DNA of 64,000 bases from Candidatus Eremiobacteraceae bacterium (GTDB taxonomy: Bacteria; Vulcanimicrobiota; Vulcanimicrobiia; Eremiobacterales; Eremiobacteraceae). The DNA is taken from NCBI GenBank assembly GCA_035710745.1, contig DASTCX010000006.1, positions 1-64,000 on the forward strand, in the 5' to 3' direction. Both the position numbers and the translations under genes were made by a program. This document shows, piece after piece, positions 50,799 through 59,969 of the stretch (position 1 is its first letter; each line of letters begins with the position of its first letter). The notes beneath the pieces are model-generated. The model was not told where the DNA came from. It ran no database searches and saw only the letters and a list, made by a program, of their open reading frames with translations.

Positions 50799-51251
50799 TC
50801 GATTGCGCTCGTCGTTCTTGCCGGCGAGCGAGGCTACCTCGAAGTCGCAAGCCGCCAGTACGATGGAGCGGTCGAGCTTTACGCTCGACCACCGCGGTCT
50901 GCCAATTGCAAGCCGTCTCCGGTCGAGCTAAAGCTCGACCGCTACAGACGACTTCAATGCAAGGTCGTCTGCGGTCGACCATAAAGGTCGACCGCTCCAT
51001 CAGTACCGCACGGTTGCCTTACCGTGCCGGGTGAGTGACTCATGGTAATGTCCGAGCTCACGCTGTCATCTGGCGTTCAACACTCGATCATCGATCGCGA
51101 ACGTTAGCGCACACCGCGCCCGTGACGCGACTCGCACATGCATCGCGACACAGGAACTCGCGATACATCTTTGCCGAATCTCAAATGCGATGGGCGAGCG
51201 GCGCGTGCTTAACCGAGCCGCTAACATCTACCGTGTGGGGGTTGTTGGGAG
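50799..51251. other. Intergenic region, 453 bases, holding REP cluster C
   Basis: No gene is supported. The first 200 bases contain the REP-like cluster at 50863-51001. The remainder to 51251 shows no coding or structural signal and probably carries the promoter of the lipoprotein at 51252. Confidence 0.6.
50863..51001. repeat. REP-like palindrome cluster C (3 hairpins)
   Basis: Hairpins at 50870-50890, 50920-50941 (10-bp arms, AA loop) and 50971-50995 (10-bp arms, loop ATAAA) are joined by linkers containing GCAAG and CAATGCAAGG. The cluster as a whole is flanked by inverted GATGGAGCGGTCGA and TCGACCGCTCCATC, so it looks like one composite, BIME-type element. Confidence 0.85.
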
Positions 51252-52574
51252 ATGTCTAAGCGTGTTCTCGGCGTTGCGTGCGCCACGCTACTACTAGCTG
51301 GCTGTACCGGCTCGAACAGCTCGATGCCGACGAGAGGCGATTCGCTAATGCCCGGGCTGGGCGCATCGCAATCGCAGGTCGGTCACAACGACGGATTCAG
51401 CGGCCCGGCGCCGATGCCGAGCCCGCACCTTTTGACGAGCGTCGATACGAACGACACGCTTGCGATCACATTGTCGCAAGCGCAGCCGTACCTGTCGATC
51501 GGGCACACGAACTCGGGCGCAGCACAGGCCGACGCGTATTCGTCCGCGGGGATCGAGCCGATCCCCTATACAGACATCGATCACTACATCCCCAACGACC
51601 AATCAGGCACGAACCCGACCCTAAGCATGTCCGACGTCGCGCTGACGTGCGACGGTCAACCGGTCGAGTGGGTGAAACCGAACCATCCGCTTATCTATGT
51701 CACCGATCCGCGGATCCCGGGGACCCTCGCGGCGTGGGAGCAATGGTACACGAACTTCGTCGCGGCCGGCGGTGAGACGTGGGCGCTGTATGAGGACACG
51801 GCGGACAATCCGTTCACCTTCGCTGTTCCGGCGCCGCCTTGCGCAGCAGACGGCAGCGGAACCGTGACGACGCAAGAGTGGACGGCGGCGGAAGAAGCGC
51901 AAGAGGGCGCCATGCAGGCGTTCTCCGGCAAACCGGTCATCTTCAACGGTCTTGCTCCCGGCTACCACACGTGGATGCCGCTGGCGAACGCGCTGCTCGA
52001 CGGCCCGGCCGCCGGCGGCGAAGCCGAGGCCTGCGCACCTCCGAACACGACCGAGTGGCTCAATCAGCTGGCGATCGAGATCCACGCGGTTCAGCGCCAG
52101 AAGTACTTCGTCTGCCACGGCAACGACACGAGCGACGGGTCGACGCCGCAGGCGATCGCATTCAGGAACTACCACTTCGCTTCGATGATGCTCGAGTACG
52201 ATCCGAGATACACGATCTACGAGTCGAATTTCGGGGTCGGCGCGTCGAACTTGCGCGTCGAGCCCGAATCCGGCGTCGTCATGCTGAACCCGTACAAGCT
52301 AAACGTGAGCGTTCAGACCGATCTTCTCAAGCCGGGCGGAGCGTACGCGCGCCGCTACAAGGATTGCTACGTGAACGGCACGGACGTCGGGCAGTGCGCC
52401 GCGGTCGTCAATCCGACGAAGGTGCCGGTCCCGTTCCCGTTCACCTGGGTCCACTACCAACACACGATGCTGCTCACCGGGTCGGGCATCTACGACGGCG
52501 CTACGGTGAGCAATCTCGGACCGGCGCCGGCGACGAGCGTTGGGCCGTACTCCGGCGAGGTCGCGTTCCTCTGA
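51252..52574 (+). CDS. Hypothetical lipoprotein, possible TIM-barrel hydrolase-like
   Basis: The 440-residue protein has a signal with lipobox LLAGC, so it is a lipoprotein. The mature part has aromatic-rich blocks such as TLAAWEQWYTNFVAAGGETW, AFRNYHFASMMLEYDPRYTI and PFTWVHYQHTMLLTGSGIYD, reminiscent of glycoside-hydrolase-like TIM barrels of the uncharacterised GHL type. No catalytic acid pair can be assigned. Convergent with the VOC gene. This is a weak family guess. Confidence 0.55.
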   Translation: MSKRVLGVACATLLLAGCTGSNSSMPTRGDSLMPGLGASQSQVGHNDGFSGPAPMPSPHLLTSVDTNDTLAITLSQAQPYLSIGHTNSGAAQADAYSSAGIEPIPYTDIDHYIPNDQSGTNPTLSMSDVALTCDGQPVEWVKPNHPLIYVTDPRIPGTLAAWEQWYTNFVAAGGETWALYEDTADNPFTFAVPAPPCAADGSGTVTTQEWTAAEEAQEGAMQAFSGKPVIFNGLAPGYHTWMPLANALLDGPAAGGEAEACAPPNTTEWLNQLAIEIHAVQRQKYFVCHGNDTSDGSTPQAIAFRNYHFASMMLEYDPRYTIYESNFGVGASNLRVEPESGVVMLNPYKLNVSVQTDLLKPGGAYARRYKDCYVNGTDVGQCAAVVNPTKVPVPFPFTWVHYQHTMLLTGSGIYDGATVSNLGPAPATSVGPYSGEVAFL

Positions 52575-52584
52575 CCAGTAACGA

Positions 52585-52989
52585 TCAGAACTTGATGCCT
52601 ACCTTCTGGACTTCCTGATAGGGCAGCAGCCACACGAGCGACTCGTCATGCAGATCGACGACTTGGATGCGGTTGCCGAACGGGTCCAGGAAATCGCAGC
52701 GGAATCCGGGGAAGAGCCGAAGGCCGTACTTGGCCGCGACTTTTTCCCTGACCGCTTTGATTTCGCGCTCGTCGCGGACGATGATCCCGAAGTGGCGAGT
52801 CCGGTCGGGCGTCATCTTCTCGACTTCGAACAGCGCGAGAAACTGATGCTCGCCGATCTTGAAGAACGCGTCGCCCTCGCCTTCGTCCTTTTTCTCGAGA
52901 CCGAAGACGTCGGTGTAGAACGCGACCGCCTTCTTGATGTCCGTCACCTCGATGGCGACGTGATTGATCCCGTAGACGTGGACGCCCAT
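52585..52989 (-). CDS. VOC-family (glyoxalase/dioxygenase) protein
   Basis: The 134-residue protein is a two-module VOC fold: INHVAIEVTDIKKAVAFYTD, VFGLEKK, a central FKIGEHQFLALFEVE strand, HFGIIVRDEREIKAVREKVA, and FLDPFGNRIQVVDL. The His and Glu positions are compatible with divalent-metal binding. The substrate is unknown. The ATG at 52989 has AGGAGG upstream. Confidence 0.87.
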   Translation of the reverse strand: MGVHVYGINHVAIEVTDIKKAVAFYTDVFGLEKKDEGEGDAFFKIGEHQFLALFEVEKMTPDRTRHFGIIVRDEREIKAVREKVAAKYGLRLFPGFRCDFLDPFGNRIQVVDLHDESLVWLLPYQEVQKVGIKF

Positions 52990-53082
52990 CACGCCTCCCT
53001 CCTACCCGCCCTGAGCGCCGACAAACTCGGGGCGGCAGCAGTGAGGCGCGTAAACGGTCGACGGCCGGGGTAAGACCTACGC

Positions 53083-53439
53083 ATGAGAACGACATGGAAA
53101 CCGCATGAGAAGCACGGACGCCTGACTGCGCAGAGCGATCTGCCCGACAGCGCGTACGCTTTCCCGAAGCTGCGAAAGGAGCCGTTGACCGACGCGCGCC
53201 ACGTCCGCAACGCGGTGGCGCGCTTCGATCAGGTGACATCGGCCTCAGATAGCGAGCGCGCGCAGGCATTCGCCAATATAAAGAAGGCCGCGCGCCACTA
53301 CGGCGTCGAGCTGAGTGAATCAAGCTGGCGCGACCTGGGCAAGCATCCGCAGCGAAACCGCAGCGCGCGCGCGAAGCGCGCTACCGCAACGAGAAAACGG
53401 CGCGCATCGTCGGCGTTGAGGGCCGCCAAAGGACGCTAG
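53083..53439 (+). CDS. DUF6582-type protein
   Basis: The 118-residue protein carries the block LPDSAYAFPKLRKEPLTDAR, HVRNAVARFDQVTSASDSER and GVELSESSWRDLGKHP, which matches the DUF6582 family of small soluble proteins found near phage-capsid or DNA-binding genes and also free-standing. The C-terminus is very Arg/Lys-rich and could bind nucleic acid. It overlaps the convergent hypothetical gene by four bases. The function is unknown. Confidence 0.65.
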   Translation: MRTTWKPHEKHGRLTAQSDLPDSAYAFPKLRKEPLTDARHVRNAVARFDQVTSASDSERAQAFANIKKAARHYGVELSESSWRDLGKHPQRNRSARAKRATATRKRRASSALRAAKGR

Positions 53440-53726
53440 GGCCGGTACGTCGCGAGCAGACGGGCGGCGTACCATCGCTCCCAGTGGGCGCCTGGCGCCT
53501 CGAGATTCATCTCCTTGTCCACCTTCACGAGCAAGTAGATGAGATCGCTCTTGAGCAGCTTGGCGTCGAGCAAGCCCTCGATGCCGAGTTCGATGAGATG
53601 GCCGGCGTACCAGATCGACCAGTCGGCATCGACCCCGTCCGTCGCGGCATAGGCGACGTGATGATCTTCGGAGGTTTGGTGCAGCATGATCGCGAGCCGG
53701 TCGATGAGTCCGCTTGCATCACTCAT
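53436..53726 (-). CDS. Hypothetical protein
   Basis: The 96-residue acidic protein has no recognised domain. Sequence blocks such as DWSIWYAGHLIELGIEGLLD and LIYLLVKVDKEM suggest an all-helical small fold. Related small proteins occur in actinobacteria and cyanobacteria in my memory of genomes, but I cannot name a family. Four bases overlap the DUF6582 gene on the opposite strand. Confidence 0.6.
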   Translation of the reverse strand: MSDASGLIDRLAIMLHQTSEDHHVAYAATDGVDADWSIWYAGHLIELGIEGLLDAKLLKSDLIYLLVKVDKEMNLEAPGAHWERWYAARLLATYRP

Positions 53727-53853
53727 TATTGTGGTCGCCGTTCGACCGGTCGAGGCGTGCCTTCCTTGGGCCCGACCAGAGCGAAGGCACGTATCGGCCC
53801 CGCGGAGAACCGCGTCGGCCCTTCACCCGACGATCGAACAGGAGAGACCGCTC

Positions 53854-54267
53854 ATGGAGTTGGCACCGTATATCTTCATCACCGGCGGCCGCTGCGAGGA
53901 AGCGCTCAATTTCTACAAGAGCGTCCTCGGCGGCGACATAAAGGACATCTCGCGTTGGAGCGACGCGCCCGCCGACATGGGCATGCCCGCCGACATGGGC
54001 AATCGCGTCATGCACTCGACGTTCTCGGCGCCCGGGATCACCTTCATGGCTTCGGACTCGCAGCCGACGACGACGTACGGCGACGGACCGATCTCGCTTT
54101 GCGTATCTGCAGACAACGAAGGCGACGGGAAGCGCGTCTTCAACGCGCTTTCGGCCGGCGGCAAGGTCGAAGTCCCATTCGAGAAAGCGTTCTGGGGTCA
54201 GTGGTTCGGGATGTTCACCGACAAGTACGGCATCGACTGGATGGTCAATTGCCCGGCGAGCTCCTGA
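53854..54267 (+). CDS. PhnB-like VOC protein
   Basis: The 137-residue protein starts at ATG 53854 (GAGAG upstream). It begins LAPYIFITGGRCEEALNFYK and contains GITFMASDSQPTTTYGDGP and FWGQWFGMFTDKYGIDWMVN, matching the PhnB-like group of VOC domain proteins of unknown substrate. Its last 19 bases overlap the start of the MGMT gene, suggesting they are co-expressed. Confidence 0.85.
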   Translation: MELAPYIFITGGRCEEALNFYKSVLGGDIKDISRWSDAPADMGMPADMGNRVMHSTFSAPGITFMASDSQPTTTYGDGPISLCVSADNEGDGKRVFNALSAGGKVEVPFEKAFWGQWFGMFTDKYGIDWMVNCPASS

Positions 54268-54749
54268 CGGCGGTCTTCGATACGCCTGTCGGACCACTGG
54301 TCGCGCGCGCCGGCGAGGATGGTATATCGGAGCTCCTCTTCGCTCGCCGCGGCCAGAAAGCCAAACCGGCGAGCGGAGAACCATCCGCTCGCCGGCATAT
54401 CCACGCGATAGAGGCGCAACTCGTCGAGTACTTCGACGGCAAGCGCAAGACGTTCGACGTCGCGCTGCGGCCGCAAGGACCACCGTTTCACATGCGCGTG
54501 TGGAACGCGCTGCTCGGCATCCCCTACGGGGAGACGATCTCGTACGGCGAGCTCGCCGCGCGCGTCGGTGATCCGACGGCGGCTCGCGCCGTCGGCGCTG
54601 CGAACGGCGCGAATCCGATCGTCATCGTGATCCCGTGCCATCGGGTCATCGGCGCCGACGGCAAGCTCGTCGGTTACGGCGGCGGGCTTTGGCGGAAGCG
54701 GACGCTCCTCGATCTCGAGTTCGGCCGGCTGTCGCTCGTCAAGGTTTGA
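54249..54749 (+). CDS. Methylated-DNA-[protein]-cysteine S-methyltransferase
   Basis: The 166-residue Ogt/MGMT has the active-site Cys in IPCHRVIGADGKLVGYGGG, the winged-helix DNA-binding segment (FHMRVWNALLGIPYGETISY), and an N-terminal DTPVGPLVARA. It removes O6-alkyl groups from guanine by suicidal transfer to the Cys. The TTG at 54249 overlaps the VOC gene (54267) and is the best start in this frame, because longer in-frame readings are antisense. It is convergent with a secreted hypothetical gene (11-base overlap). Confidence 0.9.
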   Translation: MPGELLTAVFDTPVGPLVARAGEDGISELLFARRGQKAKPASGEPSARRHIHAIEAQLVEYFDGKRKTFDVALRPQGPPFHMRVWNALLGIPYGETISYGELAARVGDPTAARAVGAANGANPIVIVIPCHRVIGADGKLVGYGGGLWRKRTLLDLEFGRLSLVKV

Positions 54750-55389
54750 CGAGCGGGTTCTTCCAGGCGAACGCGCCTTTCGGATTCGGCTTCACCCAGA
54801 CGACGAGATCCCAGCTCGACGGGAACTCGAAGATCCGCTGGACCGAGCCAGCAGATTTCGCTTTTCCCATCTTGACGAGCGTCGCCGCGGACGGGTTCTC
54901 AGGGTCGCCGCCACCCTTGCGGAAATCCGGCGCCATGATGTAATTATCGTACGTCGGCTTGCCCGTCTTCGGATCCGTGCCGATCCAGTGGACGTGCTCG
55001 TCGAACTCGAACCAACGGCCCGGATTGACGCCGAACATCGTCGGCCGTGCCGCTCCCGGCTTGTACGGTTCGCAGTAATCGACGCCCAGCAGAGCGCCGT
55101 CGCGGCCGTACCACAACTGGCACGGCTGCGATATGCTGCCCGAGGTCCAATGACGGTTCGCGAAACTGATCGCGCCCGTATCGTCCTCGTTGGTGTAGCG
55201 GAAGAAGCCCGCAGCCTCGGCGTCACTCTCATGCGCGTAGCGCGTGCCGAGCGTCGCCTGCAACGACTTGACGAACTGCTGCTCGGACGCATTGAGCGGT
55301 CCGTTGTACGACGGGCGTTGGTCCGCGCGGGCGACGACGGTCGTCGCGACGATCATCGCGAGCAGCGCTAAGGTCACTCGTTTCAACAC
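54739..55389 (-). CDS. Secreted hypothetical protein
   Basis: The 216-residue protein has a signal peptide (MLKRVTLALLAMIVATTVVA, cleaved near ARAD). The mature region contains FFRYTNEDDTGAISFANRHW, YGRDGALLGVDYCEPYKPG and SSWDLVVWVKPNPKGAFAWK; one paired Cys (SQPCQLWYG, VDYCEPY) may form a disulfide. I recognise no family. The GTG start has GGGGAGAG upstream. Its 3' end overlaps MGMT by 11 bases. Confidence 0.65.
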   Translation of the reverse strand: MLKRVTLALLAMIVATTVVARADQRPSYNGPLNASEQQFVKSLQATLGTRYAHESDAEAAGFFRYTNEDDTGAISFANRHWTSGSISQPCQLWYGRDGALLGVDYCEPYKPGAARPTMFGVNPGRWFEFDEHVHWIGTDPKTGKPTYDNYIMAPDFRKGGGDPENPSAATLVKMGKAKSAGSVQRIFEFPSSWDLVVWVKPNPKGAFAWKNPLVKP

Positions 55390-55587
55390 GATCTCTCCCC
55401 GATTTCAGCAACGTGGTGGCTGTGCGCTGACAAGTAGGGGACTGCCGTGCACGTTGCCTGCCTGGCGCGCGGGCGATCATATGCCATAATGGGTCCTTAA
55501 GCCCAGTCCGCAGAGAGGGAAACCAGCGTCGATTCATGCGAAGTTCATGCCCGGGGGAGCTACTGGCCGCAGGAGCCACCGACGAAT

Positions 55588-56595
55588 ATGTCTGCTCACC
55601 CCGAATTCACGAACTTCCCGGCGCGACTCGACCGCTCCGTCTACGACGCAGCGGTGCGCAACTACGTCGCAGCCGTCGGGTCGCGAGCAAGCGCGATCTA
55701 TCACGTCGGCAACGTCCGCTTCCCCGGCCTGTCCGACATCGACCTCGTCGTCGTCGTCAACACGTCGGCGTGGGATAACAACCAGTTCTTCTCTCCGTAC
55801 GTCCGGCTCGGAAAGCAGTACACGCCGCTGTTCCATCACGAGCCGCGCTTCTTGCCCAAGACGTGCATCGACGCGATCACGTACAGCTCGTGCGTGCACG
55901 CGAGCACGGGCCAGGCGATGGATCAGATCCCGACCGTCTTCGGGAGCCGGCGCTGCCTCGTCCACGGTACTGACGTGCTCGGCGACCGTGCCGTCGACGT
56001 TTCGAGCGAATCGTGGCAGCGCTGCCGGTTGCTCGAGACCTCGTTCATCTTCTCACGGGCGCTTCGCGAGCTCGCAGTCGAGCCGTCCATCGACGTCGTG
56101 AAGCTCATGTCGCGCGCGACCGGCTTGCGCTATCCGATGCGCCATCTCCACGATCTGCTCGACATGCCTCGCGATCGCGGATACGAAAGGCATATCGACG
56201 AGGCGCGCGAGCGCCTACTGGATCCGATGACTACCCAGCACGAGAAAGGCAAGGTCGTCGCCGATACGTACGAGCTCTTCGAACGCGGCGCGCGGCGATT
56301 CGAAGCGAACGTCAGGACGCTCTTCGGCATCGGCGCGAGCGAATCGCTCGTGCCCGTCGTCATGGGGATGCTTGCCGGCGAGCGGCCCGCGCCGGGCATC
56401 GAAGCCGAGTATCTCGAGGAACGCCGAAAAGCGACGGCCTTGTATCAAGAAGAGCAGCGAGCATATCGTCTGAGCGCGGGCAGCATTTTCGCGACGAGGC
56501 CGCTCAACGGTGCGCGCAAACCGTACGTCCAGCCGCTCGCGCATCGCATCGCGTCGAGCGCGCGCTGGCGCCTGCGGCCGCTAGGCGCGTTCTAG
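55588..56595 (+). CDS. Nucleotidyltransferase-fold protein of unknown substrate
   Basis: The 335-residue protein carries AIYHVGNVRFPGLSDIDLVV, matching the catalytic GSxxxGxSDxD-like loop of polymerase-beta-type nucleotidyltransferases (the G-x-x-x-PG-SDIDL spacing), with two Asp for metal binding. The rest contains helical blocks and a basic C-terminus (RIASSARWRLRPLGAF). Relatives include antibiotic-adenylylating enzymes and uncharacterised NTases; the target is unknown. The preceding 200-base leader has no gene. Confidence 0.65.
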   Translation: MSAHPEFTNFPARLDRSVYDAAVRNYVAAVGSRASAIYHVGNVRFPGLSDIDLVVVVNTSAWDNNQFFSPYVRLGKQYTPLFHHEPRFLPKTCIDAITYSSCVHASTGQAMDQIPTVFGSRRCLVHGTDVLGDRAVDVSSESWQRCRLLETSFIFSRALRELAVEPSIDVVKLMSRATGLRYPMRHLHDLLDMPRDRGYERHIDEARERLLDPMTTQHEKGKVVADTYELFERGARRFEANVRTLFGIGASESLVPVVMGMLAGERPAPGIEAEYLEERRKATALYQEEQRAYRLSAGSIFATRPLNGARKPYVQPLAHRIASSARWRLRPLGAF

Positions 56596-56611
56596 CGCAG
56601 GTTCGTCGACT

Positions 56612-57673
56612 TCAGAAAGCCGACGCTGCCGGGATACGGGCGACGACAAACGTCCGATACAGTCCGAACCAGTGGCTTTGCAGCCCGATGACGTAGAGCG
56701 TCTGCGACGGTCCGGGGAAGACGAAGATCGGGCTGCTCAACGTGTAAGGCAAGAGGGCGTCGCGGATCGCGTGGTCCGCCGTCACCTGTCCGATGCGATC
56801 CGTGTCGAGCTCCGTGAACCAGACGACACCGGAGGAATCGACGGCGATCGCATCGGGCTGCGAATTCGCCGTCGGCACGACGTACGTGCGCACCGAGTCA
56901 TCGGCGCCGACCGACACGATCTTGTTGGCGTCGTATTCCGCGACCCAGACGCTGCCGTCCGGTCCGGCCGCGAGATTCGAGAGAGCCGACGTTGGATCCG
57001 GCATCGCGACCCAGTGCGTCGCTCCGGTCCGCGAAAGAACGCAGATCTTGCCCTTCTCGTCGCCGACGACGTAGATCGCCCGCTTCGTTCCGACGAGTCC
57101 GTACGGGCTGAAATGTGGATCCGGGAGCGGGTACATCGTCTGTCGTCCGTCGAGTCGTACGTGTGTGACGTCGTTTCCGCGCTTATCGGAGATCCATGCG
57201 CTACCGTCGTAGTCGAGCCAGACGCCATCGGGAATGCCGCGGCCGCGGCCTAGGCGATGGATCTTCAAAGTCGTAGGCTTGGCGACCGGGAATCTCGTGT
57301 AGCCGGAATTGCCGCACGGCGAGCTCTCCGGGTTGCACGCGAGCGCGAGCCACGCCATACCAGACGGCGTCACGGCGATATCGTCGACCGCATAACCGTA
57401 CGCCATCGGGGCGAGTTCGATCGTCGAGCCGTCGCCCGCAGTTCTGATCGAGCCGATGCCAGGATCGCCGCCGTCTCCCATGTACGTGAACCAGAGGCGT
57501 CCATCTTGGCCCAGGCTCGACGCGCGGATGATTGCGCCCGACGGAAGCGGCATGGCGGTGACGATACCGGGAACGGACTTGACCGTGCACGATGCGGCGA
57601 CGCACGCGGCGAGGGCGGAAGCGATCGTGATGAGGGCTCGAAGCGCCGCAGCGCCTCGCTTGATCGGGGTCAT
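56612..57673 (-). CDS. Streptogramin-lyase-like beta-propeller lipoprotein
   Basis: The 353-residue protein has a signal with a Cys-containing lipobox region (VAASC) and repeated blades of the Vgb type: LGQDGRLWFTYMG, LDYDGSAWISDKRG, GPDGSVWVAEYD, and DSSGVVWFTELDTDRIG. It is a relative of the genes at 238, 1276 and 57688. Its function is unknown; lyase activity cannot be inferred. It lies 14 bases downstream of the related 57688 gene on the same strand. Confidence 0.75.
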   Translation of the reverse strand: MTPIKRGAAALRALITIASALAACVAASCTVKSVPGIVTAMPLPSGAIIRASSLGQDGRLWFTYMGDGGDPGIGSIRTAGDGSTIELAPMAYGYAVDDIAVTPSGMAWLALACNPESSPCGNSGYTRFPVAKPTTLKIHRLGRGRGIPDGVWLDYDGSAWISDKRGNDVTHVRLDGRQTMYPLPDPHFSPYGLVGTKRAIYVVGDEKGKICVLSRTGATHWVAMPDPTSALSNLAAGPDGSVWVAEYDANKIVSVGADDSVRTYVVPTANSQPDAIAVDSSGVVWFTELDTDRIGQVTADHAIRDALLPYTLSSPIFVFPGPSQTLYVIGLQSHWFGLYRTFVVARIPAASAF

Positions 57674-57687
57674 CGGTCGCCGAAACC

Positions 57688-58956
57688 CTACATGACCGTG
57701 ACGTTAACCGAGACGCTATTGCCGACGCTGTCGGATATCTTCACTTTGCACGTGCCCACCCCGACCGACGTGACGTCGAACGTCGACGCGGAGCCGCCTT
57801 GCGCGACGGTCGCAACGGACGTGTTCGTCGACGACGCGGTCCAGCTCGCGACGCCCTTCTCGCTCACCGTGATCGTCATCATCTGGCCGGTGCCCGAAAA
57901 CGTCAGCTTGTTCGGCGCCACCTTCATCGGATCGATGACGAGTACGTCGATGTCGCCGCCGACGGAATCCATCCATATATTGCCGTCAGGCCCGGCCGCG
58001 ACGGCGTCGGGCCTTGCGCCCGGACTGAGCGGAGGCGTAAAGGTTGTGACCGTGTGCGCTGACGTGTTGACGCGGAATATCGTGCCGTCGTTGCCGGCGG
58101 CGCACCATGGCTCGCCGTCGGGGCCGCGTGCGCAGAACTGCTCGGTCTCGTTCGAACCGAACGTGCCGCCGATGTTGTAGGTCGTGATGTTGCCGCTCGG
58201 GGTTATTTTGCCGAGCGTCGGCGCCGAGGTCAGGCAGAAGAACCAGACGTTGTTGTCCTTCGCGAGCACGACTGAGGCCGGCGTGCAGGAGGCGGAGATC
58301 GTGAACATCTTGATGACGCCGGTCGTAGGGTTGATGCGGCCGATCTGGTTCTGCGCGGACTGCGCGAACCAGACGTTGCCGTCGGAACCCGTCGTAACGC
58401 CGCCGTACTGGTTGATGCCGCTCGGATAGGGGAATTCGGTCACGACGCCGCCCGGTGTCACTTTTGCGATGTGCATGAACTCGGCGAACCACACGTTGCC
58501 GTCGGGGCCGGCGGCTAGCCCGTCGATCGCGGTGCTGTCGCCGCTCGGGATCGGGATCTGGACGGCGGTCCCGTTCGTCGTCACGCGCGTGATGCTCGTC
58601 GCCTCGTCGGAGATGTAGAGCTTGCCGTCGGGGCCGACCGCCATCGATACCGCGTTGCCCGGCAGCTCCGCCTCTATGTTGAACTCTTTGATCGTGCCGC
58701 TCATGGACATCCGGACGAGTTGCGCCGCGTTCTCATCGAGGAACCACATGTTGCCGTCCGGGCCTTGGACGATCGCCGAATACAGCGCACCGAGCGTTTT
58801 CGGAGTGAACTGGACGAATTGACCACCGCCGCCCTTTTGGACGACGTCCGGTATGACTGGGTTTGGCAAGGCGGGTGTCGCGGGCTGACCGTGTCCAGAG
58901 CACGCGGCGAGTACCAAAGCGGAAACGACGAGAGACGCAAGGCGGCGCGCTATCAT
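57688..58956 (-). CDS. Streptogramin-lyase-like propeller lipoprotein with C-terminal Ig-like domain
   Basis: The 422-residue protein starts at ATG 58956 (GGAGG 7 bases upstream). The lipobox is VLAAC. Vgb-type propeller blades (GPDGNMWFLDENA, GPDGKLYISDEA, GPDGNVWFAEFM, GSDGNVWFAQSA) occupy most of the protein. The last ~80 residues resemble a BIG2-type Ig fold (WTASSTNTSVATVAQG). The extra Ig domain, not seen in the neighbour, would project the propeller from the cell surface. Confidence 0.78.
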   Translation of the reverse strand: MIARRLASLVVSALVLAACSGHGQPATPALPNPVIPDVVQKGGGGQFVQFTPKTLGALYSAIVQGPDGNMWFLDENAAQLVRMSMSGTIKEFNIEAELPGNAVSMAVGPDGKLYISDEATSITRVTTNGTAVQIPIPSGDSTAIDGLAAGPDGNVWFAEFMHIAKVTPGGVVTEFPYPSGINQYGGVTTGSDGNVWFAQSAQNQIGRINPTTGVIKMFTISASCTPASVVLAKDNNVWFFCLTSAPTLGKITPSGNITTYNIGGTFGSNETEQFCARGPDGEPWCAAGNDGTIFRVNTSAHTVTTFTPPLSPGARPDAVAAGPDGNIWMDSVGGDIDVLVIDPMKVAPNKLTFSGTGQMMTITVSEKGVASWTASSTNTSVATVAQGGSASTFDVTSVGVGTCKVKISDSVGNSVSVNVTVM

Positions 58957-59135
58957 GACATGCCTCCATGGTTCGAGATCGCTTGCTTTCGTGCGGCCGC
59001 CGAAGGCGCCTTTGCGGGTCGCATATGGTGACCCGGTCACTTTGTGAGCGTCTATCGGGTGTGGCCAGACGGTGGTAACCTGACATCGCCAGGGTAGTTT
59101 TGGACCCGGCGCGAGGCTTCCAGGAGACTAAAGTC

Positions 59136-59969
59136 ATGGAAAAGACGCCGCGAGCTCAGGAACTCAACGCCCATATCCTCAGACTCGCTCGCGACAAAGG
59201 CGCGCTCGCGGATAAGGATCTGCACGCGCTGCTCGCGGTCGAATACGGCGTTGCGGTCAGCGCGCAGCCGATCGCCTCGGTCGATCACATGCTGTTCTCG
59301 GCGAACGTCAATCTCGCGAAGCGGCGTCTCGTGCGTTATGGCCTGCTCTCGCTCGACGCCCAAAAGCACATCTCGATCACCGCACAAGGCGAACTATTCC
59401 TCGCGCGAGCGTTCACGCGCCTCGACGCACGAGTGCGACGCTGCCTCGACGACGCATGGCTCAACATTGAAGTGCCCGTCCAGGCCGCATCAGTCGCGGG
59501 CGAGCGCGCCGAACGCGCCTCGGAAGAAGACGAAGGGTCGCCGCTTCACGAGCTGCTCTGCGCCTCGAATCTCGAGTTCCATGACCTGGACGACGGCGGG
59601 GCGCTTGTGCCCGTTTGGTCTCGGCTCCGTTCCTGGATCGTCGATCTCCGCGAGTCGAACGGCTGGATCTGTTTGCGGACGCACGTCATGGCGCTGCCGG
59701 ATAAGCCGGCGGCGCGGATGGCGGTCATCGACACGGCGATGCGCGCGAATTCGAATCTCATGTCCTGGAGGTTCTCGCTCGGACCTCGTTCGCAGGCGAT
59801 CTTTCTCGAAGCCGAGTGCCGCGCAGATCAACTCGACGGCGACGATCTCGCCGGCATCATCGCTCTGCTCCGCTCGACGGCCGAAGAGCAATACGAAGCG
59901 CTCCTCAAGATCGCGCTTGCGCCGTCTCCGCTCGACGCTCTCGAGGCTGCGTTCAAGCGCTCGGCGTGA
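59136..59969 (+). CDS. YbjN-like protein with N-terminal winged-helix-like domain
   Basis: The 277-residue protein has an N-terminal part (RAQELNAHILRLARDKGAL to GLLSLDAQKHISITAQGELF) resembling the Mrr-type winged helix that reads DNA methylation or structure. The C-terminal half (WICLRTHVMALPDKPAARMA, WRFSLGPRSQAIFLEAECRA) matches the YbjN/type III chaperone-like fold. The combination could be a stress regulator or an adaptor. The start at 59136 has AGGAG 9-10 bases upstream. The function is unknown. Confidence 0.55.
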   Translation: MEKTPRAQELNAHILRLARDKGALADKDLHALLAVEYGVAVSAQPIASVDHMLFSANVNLAKRRLVRYGLLSLDAQKHISITAQGELFLARAFTRLDARVRRCLDDAWLNIEVPVQAASVAGERAERASEEDEGSPLHELLCASNLEFHDLDDGGALVPVWSRLRSWIVDLRESNGWICLRTHVMALPDKPAARMAVIDTAMRANSNLMSWRFSLGPRSQAIFLEAECRADQLDGDDLAGIIALLRSTAEEQYEALLKIALAPSPLDALEAAFKRSA

